This document shows, piece after piece, positions 1-14,562 of a stretch of DNA of 64,000 nt. A program made the translations under genes and the position numbers. Under the pieces are notes generated by a model. The model was not told the origin of the DNA. It ran no database searches and saw only the letters and a program-made list of their open reading frames with translations. The stretch's first letter is position 1; every line of letters begins with the position of its first letter. This DNA comes from Chamaelirium japonicum. Lineage: Eukaryota > Streptophyta > Magnoliopsida > Liliales > Melanthiaceae. The DNA is taken from positions 434,001 through 498,000 of the forward strand of contig CANTAL010000104.1 in assembly GCA_947650365.1 (NCBI GenBank), given 5' to 3'.

Positions 1-1555
1 ATTCATTCGTACGATCCATTCTAATTCATTCGTATGATCCATTCTAATTAATTCTTATGATCCATTCTAATTCATTCGTACGATCCATTCTAATTCATTC
101 ATACAATCCATTCTAATTCATTCGCACGGATGTATCCATTCTAATTAATTCGTACGATCCATTCAAATTCATTCGTATGATCTATTCTTATTCATTCGCA
201 CGATCCAGTCTAATTGATTCGCACGATCCATTCTAATTCATTCGCACGAATGTATCCATTCTAATTCATTCGTACGATCCAATCTAATTCATTAATATGA
301 TCCATTCTAATTCATTCGTACGATCCATTCTAATTCATATGCATAAAGGTATCTATTCTAATTCATTCGCACGAAAGAATTAGAATGGATTGTATGAAAG
401 AATTAGAATGGATCGTGCGAATGAATTAGAATAGATCGTACGAAGGAATTAGAATGGATCGTACGAAGGAATTAGAATGGATCGTACGAATGAATTAGAA
501 TGGATCGTACGAATGAATTAGAATGGATCATACGAATGAATTAGAATGGATCGTACGAATGAATTAGAATGGATACATTCGTGCGAATGAATTAGAATGG
601 ATCGTGCGAATCAATTAGACTGGATCGTGCGAATGAATAAGAATAGATCATACGAATGAATTAGAATGGATCGTACGAATTAATTAGAATGGATACATCC
701 GTGCGAATGAATTAGAATGGATTGTATGAATGAATTAGAATGGATCGTACGAATGAATTAGAATGGATCATACGAATTAATTAGAATGGATCATACGAAT
801 GAATTAGAATGGATCGTACGAATGAATTAGAATGGATCGTGCGAACGAATTAGAATGGATCGTACGAATGAATTAGAATGGTTACATTTGTGCGAATGAA
901 TTAGAATGGATCGTACGAATGAATTAGAATGGATCGTACGAATGAATTAGAATGGATCGTACGAATGAATTAGAATGGATCGTACGAATGAATTAGAATG
1001 GATCGTACGAATTAATTAGAATGGATCGTATGAATGAATTAGAATGGATCGTACGAATGAATTAGAATGGATACATTCGTGCGAATGAATTAGAATGGAT
1101 CGTACGAATGAATTAGAATGGATCGTACGAATGAATTAGAATGGATACATTTGTTCGAATGAATTAGAATGGATCGTACGAATGAATTAGAATGGATCGT
1201 ATGAATGAATTAGAATGGATCGTACGAATAAATTAGAATGGATCGTGCGAATGAATTATAATGGATCGTACGAATGAATTAGAATGGATCGTACGAATGA
1301 ACTAGAATGGATACATTCATGCGAATGAATTAGAATGGATCGTACGAATGAATTAGAATGGATCTAACGAATGAATTAGAATGGATCGTACGAATGAATT
1401 AGAATGTATCGTACGAACGAATTAGAATGGATACATTCGTGCGAATGAATTAGAATGGATCGGACGAATGAATTAGAATGGATCGTACGAATGAATTAGA
1501 ATGGATCGTACGAACGAAATAGAATGGATTGTGCGAATGAATTAGAATGGATCGT
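1..1555 (+). repeat. Long duplication, copy 1 (partner 3431-4957)
   Basis: The string of unit variants from position 1 onward repeats at 3431 with an offset of 3430 bp through the F-to-R switch (361 matches 3791). The offset falls to about 3402 by position 1461 because units are missing in the second copy. Shared rare units include CTAATTAATTCTTATGATCC, CCAGTCTAATTG/CCAGGCTAATTG, CATATGCATAAAGG and GAACGAAATAGAATGG. The match fades after about 1555. The copy begins at the window edge and may extend further left. Confidence 0.9.
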
Positions 1556-2009
1556 GGGAATGAATTAGAATGGATCGTACGAATGAATTTGAATGGATCC
1601 ATCGAATGAGTTAGAATGGATCATACGAATGAATTAGAATGGATTGTACGAATGAATTAGAATGGATTGTGCGAATGAATTAGAATGGATCGTATGAATG
1701 AATAAGAATGGATCGTACGAATGAATTAGAAATGATCGTGCGAATGAATTAGCATGAATCGTACGAATGTATTAGAATGGATCGTACGAATGAATTAGAA
1801 TGAATCGTACGATCTATTCTAATTCAATCGTCCGATCCATTCTAATTCATTCGCATGAATGTATCCATTCTAATTTATTCGTACAATCCATTCTATTTCA
1901 TTCATACAATCCATTCTTACTCATTCGTATGATCCATTCTAATTCATTCGTATGATCCATTCTAATTCATTCGAACGATCCATTCTAATTCATTCGTACG
2001 ATCCATTCT

Positions 2010-2250
2010 AATTCATTCGCACGATCCATTCTAATTCATTCATACGATCCATTCTAATTCAATCCTACAATCCATTCTAATTCATTCGCCCGATCCATTC
2101 TAATTCATTCATACGATCCATTCTATTCGAATGGATCATGCGATCCATTCGAATTCATTCGCACGATCCATTCTAATTCATTCATACGATCCATTCTAAT
2201 TCATTCATACAATGCATTCTAATTCTTTCGCACGATCCATTCTAATTCAT
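2010..2250 (+). repeat. Inverted distant duplication (partner about 42120-42340)
   Basis: Reverse-complementing 42120-42340 reproduces this stretch, including rare words: CGCCCGATCC here versus GGATCGGGCG there, CCTACAATCC versus GGATTGTAGG, and the micro-reversal CGAATGGATCATGCGATCC versus GGATCGCATGATCCATTCG. One 23-bp unit differs in number. Confidence 0.85.
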
Positions 2251-3430
2251 TCATACGATCCATTCTAATTCATTCGTACGATCCATTCTAATTCACTCAT
2301 ACGATCCATTCTAATACATTCATACGATCCATTCTAATTCATTTGCACGAATATATCCATTCTAATTCATTCGTACGATCCATTCTAATTCATTCGTGCA
2401 ATCCATTCTATTTCATTCGTACGATCCATTCTTACACATTCGTACGATCCATTCTAATTCTTTCGTACGATCCATTCTAATTCATTCATACGATCTATTC
2501 TAATTCATTCATACAATCCATTCTAATTCTTTCACACGATCCATTCTAATTCATTCGTACAATCCATTCTAATTCATTCGCACAATCCATTCTATTTCAT
2601 TCGTACGATCCATTCTTACTCATTGGTACGATCGATTCTAATTCATTCGCACGAATGTATCCATTCTAATTCATTCGTACGAATCCATTCTAATTCATTC
2701 GTACAATCTATTCTATTTCATTCGTACGATCCATTCTTACTCATTCGTATGATCCATTCTAATTCATTCGGACGAATGTATCCATTCTAATTTATTCGTA
2801 CGATCCATTCTAATTCATTCGTACGATCCATTCTAATTCATTCGTACGATCCATTCTAATTCATTCGTCCGATCCATTCTAATTCATTCGCACGAATGTA
2901 TCCATTCTAATTCATTCATACGATCCATTCTAATTCATTCGTACGATCCATTCTAATTCATTCACACGAATGTATCCATTCTAGTTCATTCGTACGATCC
3001 ATTCTAATTCATTCGTACGATCCATTCTAATTCTTTCGCACGATCCATTCTAATTCATTCGTACGATCAATTCTAATTCATTCATACGATCCATTCTAAT
3101 TCATTCGTACGATCCATTCTAATTCATTCGCACAAATGTATCCATTCTAATTCATTCGCACGATCCATTCTAATTCATTCGTACGATCCATTCTAATTCT
3201 TTCACACGATCCATTCTAATTCATTCGTACGATCCATTCTAATTCATTCGCACGATCCATTCTAATTCATTCGTACGATCCATTCTAATTCATTCATACG
3301 ATCCATTCAAATTCATTCGTACGATCCATTCTAATTCATTCGCACAAATGTAACCATTCTAATTCATTCGTACGATCCATTCTAATTCATTCGCACGATC
3401 CATTCTAATTCATTCGTACGATCCATTCTA

Positions 3431-4957
3431 ATTCATTCGTACGATCCATTCTAATTCATTCGTATGATCCATTCTAATTAATTCTTATGATCCATTCTAA
3501 TTCATTCGTACGATCCATTCTAATTCATTCATACAATCCATTCTAATTCATTCGCACGGATGTATCCATTCTAATTAATTCGTACGATCCATTCAAATTC
3601 ATTCGTATGATCTATTCTTATTCATTCGCACGATCCAGGCTAATTGATTCGCACGATCCATTCTAATTCATTCGCACGAATGTAAACATTCTAATTCATT
3701 CGTACGATCCAATCTAATTCATTAATATGATCCATTCTAATTCATTCGTACGATCCATTCTAATTCATATGCATAAAGGTATCTATTCTAATTCATTCGC
3801 ACGAAAGAATTAGAATGGATTGTATGAAAGAATTAGAATGGATCGTGCGAATGAATTAGAATAGATCGTACGAAGGAATTAGAATGGATCGTACGAAGGA
3901 ATTAGAATGGATCGTATGAATGAATTAGAATGGATCGTACGAATGAATTAGAATGGATCGTACGAATGAATTAGAATGGATCATACGAATGAATTAGAAT
4001 GGATCGTACGAATGAATTAGAATGGATACATTCGTCCAAATGAATTAGAATGGATCGTGCGAATCAATTAGACTGGATCGTGCGAATGAATAAGAATAGA
4101 TCATACGAATGAATTAGAATGGATCGTACGAATGAATTAGAATGGATCGTACGAATTAATTAGAATGGATCATACGAATGAATTAGAATGGATCGTACGA
4201 ATGAATTAGAATGGATCGTGCGAACGAATTAGAATGGATCGTACGAATGAATTAGAATGGTTACATTTGTGCGAATGAATTAGAATGGATCGTACGAATG
4301 AATTAGAATGGATCGTACGAATGAATTAGAATGGATCGTACGAATGAATTAGAATGGATCGTACGAATGAATTAGAATGGATCGTACGAATGAATTAGAA
4401 TGGATCGTACGAATTAATTAGAATGGATCGTATGAATGAATTAGAATGGATCGTACGAATGAATTAGAATGAATACATTCGTGCGAATGAATTAGAATGG
4501 ATCGTACGAATGAATTAGAATGGATCGTACGAATGAATTAGAATGGATACATTTGTTCGAATGAATTAGAATGGATCGTACGAATGAATTAGAATGGATC
4601 GTATGAATGAATTAGAACGGATCGTACGAATAAATTAGAATGGATCGTGCGAATGAATTAGAATGGATCGTACGAATGAATTAGAATGGATCGTACGAAT
4701 GAACTAGAATGGATACATTCATGCGAATGAATTAGAATGGATCGTACGAATGAATTAGAATGGATCTAACGAATGAATTAGAATGGATCGTACGAATGAA
4801 TTAGAATGTATCGTACGAATGAATTAGAATGGATACATTCGTGCGAATGAATTAGAATGGATCGGACGAATGAATTAGAATGGATCGTACGAATGAATTA
4901 GAATGGATCGTACGAACGAAATAGAATGGATTGTGCGAATGAATTAGAATGGATCGT
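3431..4957 (+). repeat. Long duplication, copy 2 (partner 1-1555)
   Basis: Second copy of the block at the window start, in the same orientation and including the internal F-to-R junction at about 3804. Differences from copy 1 are scattered substitutions, such as CCAGGCTAATTG for CCAGTCTAATTG, plus loss of units around 4100-4150. The shared strand switch shows that duplication came after the inversion. Confidence 0.9.
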
Positions 4958-5491
4958 ACGAATGAATTAGAATGGATCGTGTGAAAGAATTAGAATGGAT
5001 TGTATGAATGAATTAGAATAGATCGTATGAATGAATTATAATGGATCGTACGAATGAATTAGAATGGATCGTACGAATGAATTAGAATGGATACATTCGT
5101 GCGAATGAATTAGAATGGATACATTCGTGCGAAAGAATTAGAATAGATCGTATGAACGAATTAGAATGGATCCTATGAATGAATTAGAATGGATCGTACG
5201 AATGAATTAGAATGGATCGTACGAATGAATTAGAATAGATCGTACGAATGAATTAGAATGGATCGTACGAATGAATTAGAATGGATCAAATGAATGAATT
5301 AGAATGGTTACATTAATGCGAATGAATTAGAATGGATCGTACGAATGGATTAGAATGGATCGTATGAGTGAATTAGAATGGATACGAAGGAATTAGAATG
5401 GATCGTACGAAGGAATTAGAATGGATCATACGAATGAAATAGAATGGATTGTACGAATGAATTAGAATGGATCGTACGAAGGAATTAGAAT

Positions 5492-8400
5492 GCATTCGTA
5501 TGATCCAGTATAATTCATTCGGACGAATGTATCCATTCTAATTTATTCGTATGATCCATTCTAATTCATTCGTATGATCCATTCTAATTCATTCGTACGA
5601 TCCATTCTTACTCATTCGTATGATCCATTCTAATTCATTCGTACGATCCATTCTAATTCATTCGCACGAATGTATCCATTCCTTTCGTACGATCCATTCA
5701 TACGATCCATTCTAATTCATTAGCACGATCCATTCTAATTCATTCGTACGTTCCATTCTAATTCATTCGCATGATCCATTCTAATTCATTCATAGGATCC
5801 ATTCTAATTCATTCATACGATCTATTCTAATTCTTTCGCACGAATGTATCCATTCTAATTCATTCGCACGAATGTATCCATTCTAATTCATTCGCACGAA
5901 TGTATCCATTCTAATTCATTCATACGATCCATTCTAATTCTTTCACAAGATCCATTCTAATTCATTCGTAGGATCCATTCTAACTCATTCGTACAATGAG
6001 TAAGAATGGATCGTACGAATGAAATAGAATGGATTGTACGAATGATTTTGAATGGATACATTCGTGCGAATGAATTAGAATGGATTGTGCGAATGAATTA
6101 GAATGGATCGTACAAATGAATTAGAATGGATCGTGTAAAAGAATTAGAATGGATTGTATGAATGAATTAGAATAGATCGTATGAATGAATTAGAATGGAT
6201 CGTATGAGTGAATTAGAATGGATACGAAGGAATTAGAATGGATCGTACGAAGGAATTAGAATGGATCATACGAATGAATTAGAATGGATCGTGCTAATGA
6301 ATTAGAATTGATCGAACTAATTCATTCTAATTCATTCATACAATCCATTCTAATTCTTTCACACGATCCATTCTAATTCATTCGTACGATCCATTCTTAC
6401 TCATTAGTACGATCCATTCTAATTCATTCGCACGAATGTATCCATTCTAATTCATTCGTACGAATCCATTCTAATTCATTCGTACGATCCATTCTAATAC
6501 ATTCATACGATCCATTCTAATTCATTTGCACGAATATATCCATTCTAATTCATTCGTCCGATCCATTCTAATTCCTTTGTACGATCCATTCTAATTCATT
6601 CGTATGATCTATTCTAATTCATTCGTACGATCCATTCTAATTCATTCGTACGATCCATTCTAATTCCTTCGTACGATCCATTCTAATTCATTCGCACGAA
6701 TGTATCCATTCTAGTTCATTCGTACGATCCATTCTAATTCATTCGTACGATCCATTCTGATTCATTCATACGATCTATTCTAATTCATTCATACAATCCA
6801 TTCTAATTCTTTCATTCGTACGATCCATTCTAATTCATTCATACGATCCATTCTAATTCATTCGCACGAATGTATCCATTCTAATTCATTCATACGATCC
6901 ATTCTAATTCAGTCACACGTGCAAATGAATTAGAATGGATCGTATGAATGTATTAGAATGGATCGTGCGAATGAATTAGAATGGATCGTACGAATGAATT
7001 AGAATGGATTGTATGAATGAATTAGAATGGATCTTACGAATGAATTAGAATGGATCGTGCGAATGAATTTGCATGAATCGTACGAATGTATTAGAATGGA
7101 TCGTACGAATGAATGAATTAGAATAGATCGTATGAATGAATTAGAATGGATCGTACGAATGAATTAGAATGGATCGTACGAATGAATTAGAATGGATCGT
7201 ACGAATGAATTAGAATGGATCTTACGAATGAATTAGAATGGATCGTACGAATGAATTAGAATGGATCGTACGAATAAATTAGAATGGATACATTCGTCCG
7301 AATGAATTAGAATGGATCATACGAATGAGTAAGAATGGATCGTACGAATGAATTAGAATGGATCTTACGAATGAATTAGAATGGATCTTACGAATGAATT
7401 AGAATGGATCGTACGAATGAATTAGAATGGATCTTACGAATGAATTAGAATGGATCGTACGAATAAATTAGAATGGATCGTATGAATGGTTTAGAATGGA
7501 TACATTCGTGCGAATGAATTAGAATGGATCGGACGAATGAATTAGAATGGATCATACGAATGAATTAGAATGGATCAAATGAATGAATTAGAATGGTTAC
7601 ATTCATGCGAATGAATTAGAATGGATCGTACGAATGGATTAGAATGGATCGTACGAATGGATTAGAATGGATACATTCGTGCGAATGAATTAGAATGGAT
7701 CATACGAATGAGTAAGAATGGATCGTACGAATGAAATAGAATGGATTGTGCGAATGAATTAGAATGGATCGTGCGAATGAATTTGAATGGATCGTACGAA
7801 TGAATTAGAATGGATCATACGAATGAATTAGAATGGATCGTACGAATGAATTAGAATGGATCGTACGAATGAATTAGAATGGATACATTCGTACGAATGA
7901 ATTTGAATGGAAACATTCATGCGAAAGAATTCGAATAGATCGTATGAATGAATTTGAATAGATCCTATGAATGAATTAGAATGGATCATGCGAATGAATT
8001 AGAATCGATCGTACGAATGAATTAGAATTGATCGTACGAATGAATTAGAATGGATCGTACGAATGAATTAGAATGGATCATACGAATGAGTAAAAATGGA
8101 TCGTACGAATGAAATAGAATGGATTGTACGAATGAATTAGAATGGATCGTACGAATGAATTAGAATGGATCGTGTGAAAGAATTAGAATGGATTGTATGA
8201 ATGAATTAGAATGGATCATATGAATGAATTAGAATGGATCGTACGAAAGAATTAGAATGGATCGTATGAATGAATTAGAATGGATCATACGAATGAATTA
8301 GAATGGATCATACGAATGAGTAAGAATGGATCGTATGAATGAAATAGAAAGGATTGTATGAATGAATTAGAATGGATACATTCGTGCGAATGAATTAGAA

Positions 8401-9793
8401 TGGATCGTATGAATGAATTAGAATAGATTTTGTGAATGAATTAGAACTGATCGTACGAATGAATTAGAATGGATACATTCGTGCGAATGAATTAGAATGG
8501 ATTGTATGAATGAATTAGAATGGATCCTATGAATGAATTAGAATGGATCGTACGAATGAATTAGAATGGATACATTCGTGCGAATGAATTAGAATTGATT
8601 GTACGAATGAATTAGAATGGATCATACGTACGAATGAATTAGAATGGATCAAATGAATGAATTAGAATGGTTACATTCATGCGAATGAATTAGAATGGAT
8701 CGTACGAATGGATTAGAATGGATCGTACGAATGGATTAGAATGGATACATTCGAGCGTACGATCCATTCTAATTCATTCGTCCGATCCATTCTAATTCAT
8801 TCGCACGAATGTATCCATTCTAATTTATTTGTACGATCCATTCTAATTCATTCGTACGATCCATTCTAATTCATTCGTACGATCCATTCTAATTCATTCG
8901 TAAGATCCATTCTAATTCATTCGTACGATCCATTCTAATTCATTCGTACGATCCATTCTAATTCATTCACACGAATGTATCCATTCTAGTTCATTCGTAC
9001 GATCCATTCTAATTCATTCGTACGATCCATTCTAATTCATTCGCACGATCCATTCTAATTCATTCATACGATCCATTCTAATTTATTCATACGATCCATT
9101 CTAATTCATTCGTACGATCCATTCTAATTCATTCGTACAAATGTATCCATTCTAATTCATTCGTACGATCCATTCTAATTCATTCGCACGATCCATTCTA
9201 ATTCATTCGTACGATCCATTCTAATTCTTTCACACGATCCACTCTAATTCATTCATACGATCCATTCTAATTCATTCGCACGATCCATTCTAATTCATTC
9301 GTACGATCCATTCTAATTCATTCATACGATCCATTCTAATTCATTCGTACGATCCATTCTAATTCATTCGCACAAATGTATCCATTCTAACTCATTCATA
9401 CGATCCATTCTAATTCATTCGCACGATCCATTCTAATTCATTCATACGATCCATTCTAATTCATTCGTATGATCCATTCTAATTAATTCGTATGATCCAT
9501 TCTAATTCATTCGTACGATCTATTCTAATTCATTCGTATGATCTATTCTTATTCATTCGCACGATCCAGTCTAATTGATTCGCACGATCCATTCATTCGT
9601 ATGATCTATTCTTATTCATTCGCACGATCCAGTCTAATTGATTCGCATGATCCATTCTAATTCATTCGCACGATCCATTCTAATTCATTCGCATGATCCA
9701 TTCTAATTCATTAATATGATCCATTCTAATTCATTCGTACGATCCATTCTAATTCATATGCACAAAGGTATCCATTCTAATTCATTCGCACGA
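5492..9793. repeat. Bidirectional satellite, segment B
   Basis: Blocks: F 5492-5994, R 5995-6317, F 6318-6917, R 6918-8757, F 8758-9793. This segment has several short blocks and more unit variants than average, including GAGTAAGAATGG-type and GAAATAGAATGG-type units in the R blocks. Near 9470-9790 it carries the diagnostic variant string seen at the window start (CCAGTCTAATTGATTCGCA, then CATATGCACAAAGG), followed by the same F-to-R junction as at 374 and 3804. Part of this string (GATCTATTCTTATTCATTCG and what follows) is locally duplicated at about 9541-9650. Confidence 0.96.
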
Positions 9794-12700
9794 AAGAATT
9801 AGAATGGATTGTATGAAAGAATTAGAATGGATCGTGCGAATAAATTAGAATGGATCGTACGAAGGAATTAGAATGGATCGTACGAAGGAATTAGAATGGA
9901 TCGTACGAATGAGTAAGAATGGATCGTACGAATGAATTAGAATGGATCGTACGAATAAATTAGAATGGATACATTCGTCCGAATGAATTAGAATGGATCA
10001 TACGAATGAGTTAGAATGGATCGTACGAATGAAATAGAATAGATTGCACGAATGAATTAGAATGGATCGTACGAATGAATTAGAATGGATCGTGTGAAAG
10101 AATTAGAATGGATTGTATGAATGAATTAGAATGGATCGTACGAAGGAATTAGAATGGATCGTACGAATGAATTAGAATGGATCGTACGAATGAATTAGAA
10201 TAGATCGTACGAATGAATTAGAATGTATCGTACGAAGGAATTAGAATGGATCGTACGAATGAATTAGAATGGATATATTCGTGCAAATGAATTAGAATGG
10301 ATCGTTTGAATGTATTAGAATGGATCGTATGAGTGAATTAGAATGGATCGTACGAATGAATTAGAATTGATCGTACGAATGAATTAGAATGGATCGTGCG
10401 AATGATTTAGAATGGATCGTACCAATGAATTAGAATGGATCGTACGAATGAACTAGAATGGATACATTCGTGCGAATGAATTAGAATAGATCGTACGAAT
10501 GAATTAGAATGGATCGTACGAATGAATTAGAATGGATACATTCGTGCGAATGAATTAGAATGGATCGGACGAATGAATTAGAATGGATCGTACGAATAAA
10601 TTAGAATGGGTCGTACGAATGAATTAGAATGGATCGTATGAATAAATTAGAATGGATACATTCGTGCGAATGAATTAGAATTGATCGTACGAATGAATTA
10701 GAATGGATCGTGCGAATGAATTAGAATGGATACATTTGTGCGAATGAATTAGAATGGATCGGACGAATGAATTAGAATGGATCGTACAAATGAATTAGAA
10801 TGGATCGTACGAATGAATTAGATTGGATCGTATGAATGAATTAGAATGGATACATTCGTACGAATGAATTAGAATTGATCGTACGAATGAATTAGAATGG
10901 GTCGTGCGAATGAATTAGAATGGATCGTACGAATGAATTAGAATGGATCGTACGAATGAACTAGAATGGATACATTCGTGCGAATGAATTAGAATGGATC
11001 GTACGAATGAATTAGAATGGATCGTACGAATGAATTAGAATGGATCGTATGAATGAATTAGAATGGATCTTACGAATGAATTAGAATGGATCGTACGAAT
11101 GAATTAGAATGGATCATACGAATGAATTAGAATGGATACATTCGTGCGAATGAATTAGAATGGATCGGACGAATGAATTAGAATGGATCGGACGAATGAA
11201 TTAGAATGGATCAAATGAATGAATTAGAATAGTTACATTCATGCGAATGAATTAGAATGGATCGTACGAATGGATTAGAATGGATCGTACGAATGGATTA
11301 GAATGGATACATTCGAGCGAATGAATTAGAATGGATCGTACGAATGAATTAGAATGGATCGTACGAATGGATTAGAATGGATCCTACGAATGGATTTGAA
11401 TGGATACCTTTGTGCATATGAATTAGAATGGATCGTACGAATGAATTAGAATGGATCATATTAATGAATTAGAATGGATCGTACGAATGAATTAGAATGG
11501 ATACATTCGTGCATGATCCATTCTAATTCATTCGCACGAATGTATCCATTCTAATTCATTTGTACGATCCATTCTAATTCATTAATATGATCCATTCTAA
11601 TTTATTCGTACGATCCATTCTAATTCATATGCACAAAGGTATCCATTCTAATTCATTCGTACGATCCATTCTAATTCAGGATCGTACGAATGAATTTGAA
11701 TGGATACATTCGTACGAATGAATTAGAATTGATCGTACGAATGAATTAGAATGGATCGTGCGAATGAATTAGAATGGATCGTACAAATGAATTAGAATGG
11801 ATCGTACGAATGAACTATAATGGATACATTCGTGCGAATGAATTAGAATGGATCGTACGAATGAATTAGAATGGATCTTACGAATGAATTAGAATGGATC
11901 GTACGAATGAATTAGAATGGATCGTACGAAGAAATTAGAATGGATCGTACGAATGAATTAGAATGGATATATTCGTGCAAATGAATTAGAATGGATCGTA
12001 TGAATGTATTAGAATGGATCGTAGGAATGAATTAGAATGGATTCGTACGAATGAATTAGAATGGATACATTCGTGCGAATGAATTAGAATGGATCGTACC
12101 AATGAGTAAGAATGGATCGTACGAATGAAATAGAATGGATCGTACGAATGAATTAGAATGGATCGTACGGAATAAATTAGAATGGATTGTATGAATGAAT
12201 TAGAATGGATCATAGAATGAATTAGAATGGATCGTACGAATGACTTAGAATGGATCGTGCGAATGAATTAGAATGGATCGTACGAATGAATTAGAATGGA
12301 TCGTGCTAATGAATTAGAATGGATCGTACCAATGAGTAAGAATGGATCGTACGAATGAAATAGAATGGATTGTGCGAATGAATTAGAATGGATCGTACGA
12401 ATGAATTAGAAGGGATCGTGTGAAAGAATTAGAATGGATTATATGAATGAATTAGAATAGATCGTATGAATGAATTAGAATGGATCGTACGAATGAATTA
12501 GAATGGATCGTGCGAATGAATTAGAATGGATCATACGAATGAATTAGAATGGATACATTCGTGCGAATGAATTAGAATGGATCGGATGAATGAATTAGAA
12601 TGGACCGTACGAATGAATTAGAATGGATTAAATGAATGAATTAGAATGGATCGTACGTACGAATGAATTAGAATGGATACATTCGTGCGAATGAATTAGA

Positions 12701-14562
12701 ATGGATCGGACGAATGAATTAGAATGGATCGTACGCTCGAATGTATCCATTCTAATCCATTCGTACGATCCATTCTAATCCATTCGTACGATCCATTCTA
12801 ATTCATTCACATGAATGTAACCATTCTAATTCATTCATTTGATCCATTCTAATTCATTCGTACGATCCATTCTAATTCATTCATACGATCCATTCTAATT
12901 CATTCGAACGATCCATTCTAATTCATTCATACAATCTATTCTAATTCATTCGTACGATCCATTCTAATTCACTCATACGATCCATTCTAATACATTCATA
13001 CGATCCATTCTAATACATTCATACGATCCATTCTAATACATTCACACGATCCATTCTAATTCATTCGTAGGATCCATTCTAATTCATTCGCACAATCCAT
13101 TCTAATTCATTCGTACAATCCATTCTAATTCATTCGTATGACCCATTCTAACTCATTCGGTGGATCCATTCTAATTCATTCGTACGATCCATTCTAATTC
13201 ATTCCCACGATCCATTCTAATTTATTCGTACGATCCATTCTAATTCATTCGTATGATCTATTCTAATTCATTCGCACGAATGTAACCATTCTAATTCATT
13301 CATACGATTCATTCTAATTCATTCGTATGAGCTATTCTAATTCATTCGTACGATCCATTCTAATTCATTCGTACGATCCATTCTAATTCATTCGTCCGAT
13401 CCATTCTAATTCATTCGCATGAATGTATCCATTCTAGTTCATTCGTACGATCCATTCTACTTCATTCGTACGATCCATTCTAATTCATTCATACGATCCA
13501 TTCTAATTCATTCGCAAGAATGAAACCATTCTAATTCATTCATTTGATCAATTCTAATTCATTCGTACGATCTATTCTAATTCATTCGTCCGATCCATTC
13601 TAATTCATTCGCACGAATGTATCCATTCTAATTCATTCGTACGATCCATTCTAATTCATTCGCACGATCCATTCTAATTCATTCATAGGATCCATTCTAA
13701 TTCATTCATACGATCTATTCTAATTCTTTCGCATGAATGTATCCATTCTAATTCATTCGCACGAATATATCCATTCTAATTCTAATTCATTCGTACGATC
13801 CATTCTAATTCATTTGTATGATCCATTCTAATTAATTCGTATGATCCATTCTAATTCATTCGTATGATCCATTCTAATTCATTCATACAATCCATTCTAA
13901 TTCATTCGCACGATCCATTCTAATTCATTCGTACGATCCATTCTAATACATTCATACGATCCATTCTAATTCATTTGCACGAATATATCCGTTCTAATTC
14001 ATTCGTACGATCCATTCTAATTCATTCGTACGATCCATTCTAATTCATTCATAGGATCCATTCTAATTCATTCATACAATCCATTCTAACTCATTCGCAC
14101 GTATGTATCCATTCTAATTCATTCGTACGATCAGTTCTAATTCATTCACAAAATCTATTCTAATTCATTCATACGATCCATTCTAATTTATTCACACGAA
14201 TGTATCCATTCTAATTCATTCATACGATCCATTCTAATTCATTCGTACGATCCATTCTAATTCCTTCGTACGATCCATTCTAATTCATTCGTACGATCTA
14301 TTCTAATTCATTCGTACGATCCAATCTAATTCATTCGTACGATCCATTCTAATTCCTTCGTATGATCCATTCTAATTCATTCGTACGATCCATTCTAATT
14401 CATTCATACAATCCATTCTAATTCTTTTACACGATCCATTCTAATTCATTCGTACGATCCATTCTAATTCATTCGTGCAATCCATTCTATTTCATTCGTA
14501 CGATCCATTCTTACTCATTCGTACGATCCATTCTAATTCATTCACACGAATGTATCCATTCG
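9794..14562. repeat. Bidirectional satellite, segment C
   Basis: Blocks: R 9794-11511, F 11512-11677, R 11678-12735, F 12736-14562. The short F block carries the CATATGCACAAAGG variant and ends in the junction AATTCAGGATCGTACGAATG, which recurs at about 31843 and, with CATACG, at about 33866. A minus-strand open frame at 11986-12213 only translates the repeat (Ile/His/Ser/Phe-rich) and is not a gene. Confidence 0.96.

Larger units (their letters stand above)
1..5491. repeat. Bidirectional 23/28-bp satellite, segment A
   Basis: Tandem satellite made of 23-bp units (CCATTCTAATTC plus the palindromic core CGTACG). Intermixed 28-bp units gain AATGT after the core and usually read CGCACG. Orientation blocks read by eye: F 1-374, R 375-1807, F 1808-3804, R 3805-5491. 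Both F-to-R switches (about 374 and 3804) have the same sequence, CGCACGAAAGAATTAGAATG, because the surrounding 1.5 kb is duplicated. A nearly single-unit reversal sits inside the F block at about 2125-2140. No gene is present; apparent reading frames are repeat translations interrupted by stops. Confidence 0.97.

Noticed and set aside
11986-12213. 75-codon minus-strand open frame in the satellite
   Set aside because: It translates satellite units into Ile/His/Ser/Phe repeats. It has no domain, no promoter and the same composition as the array.
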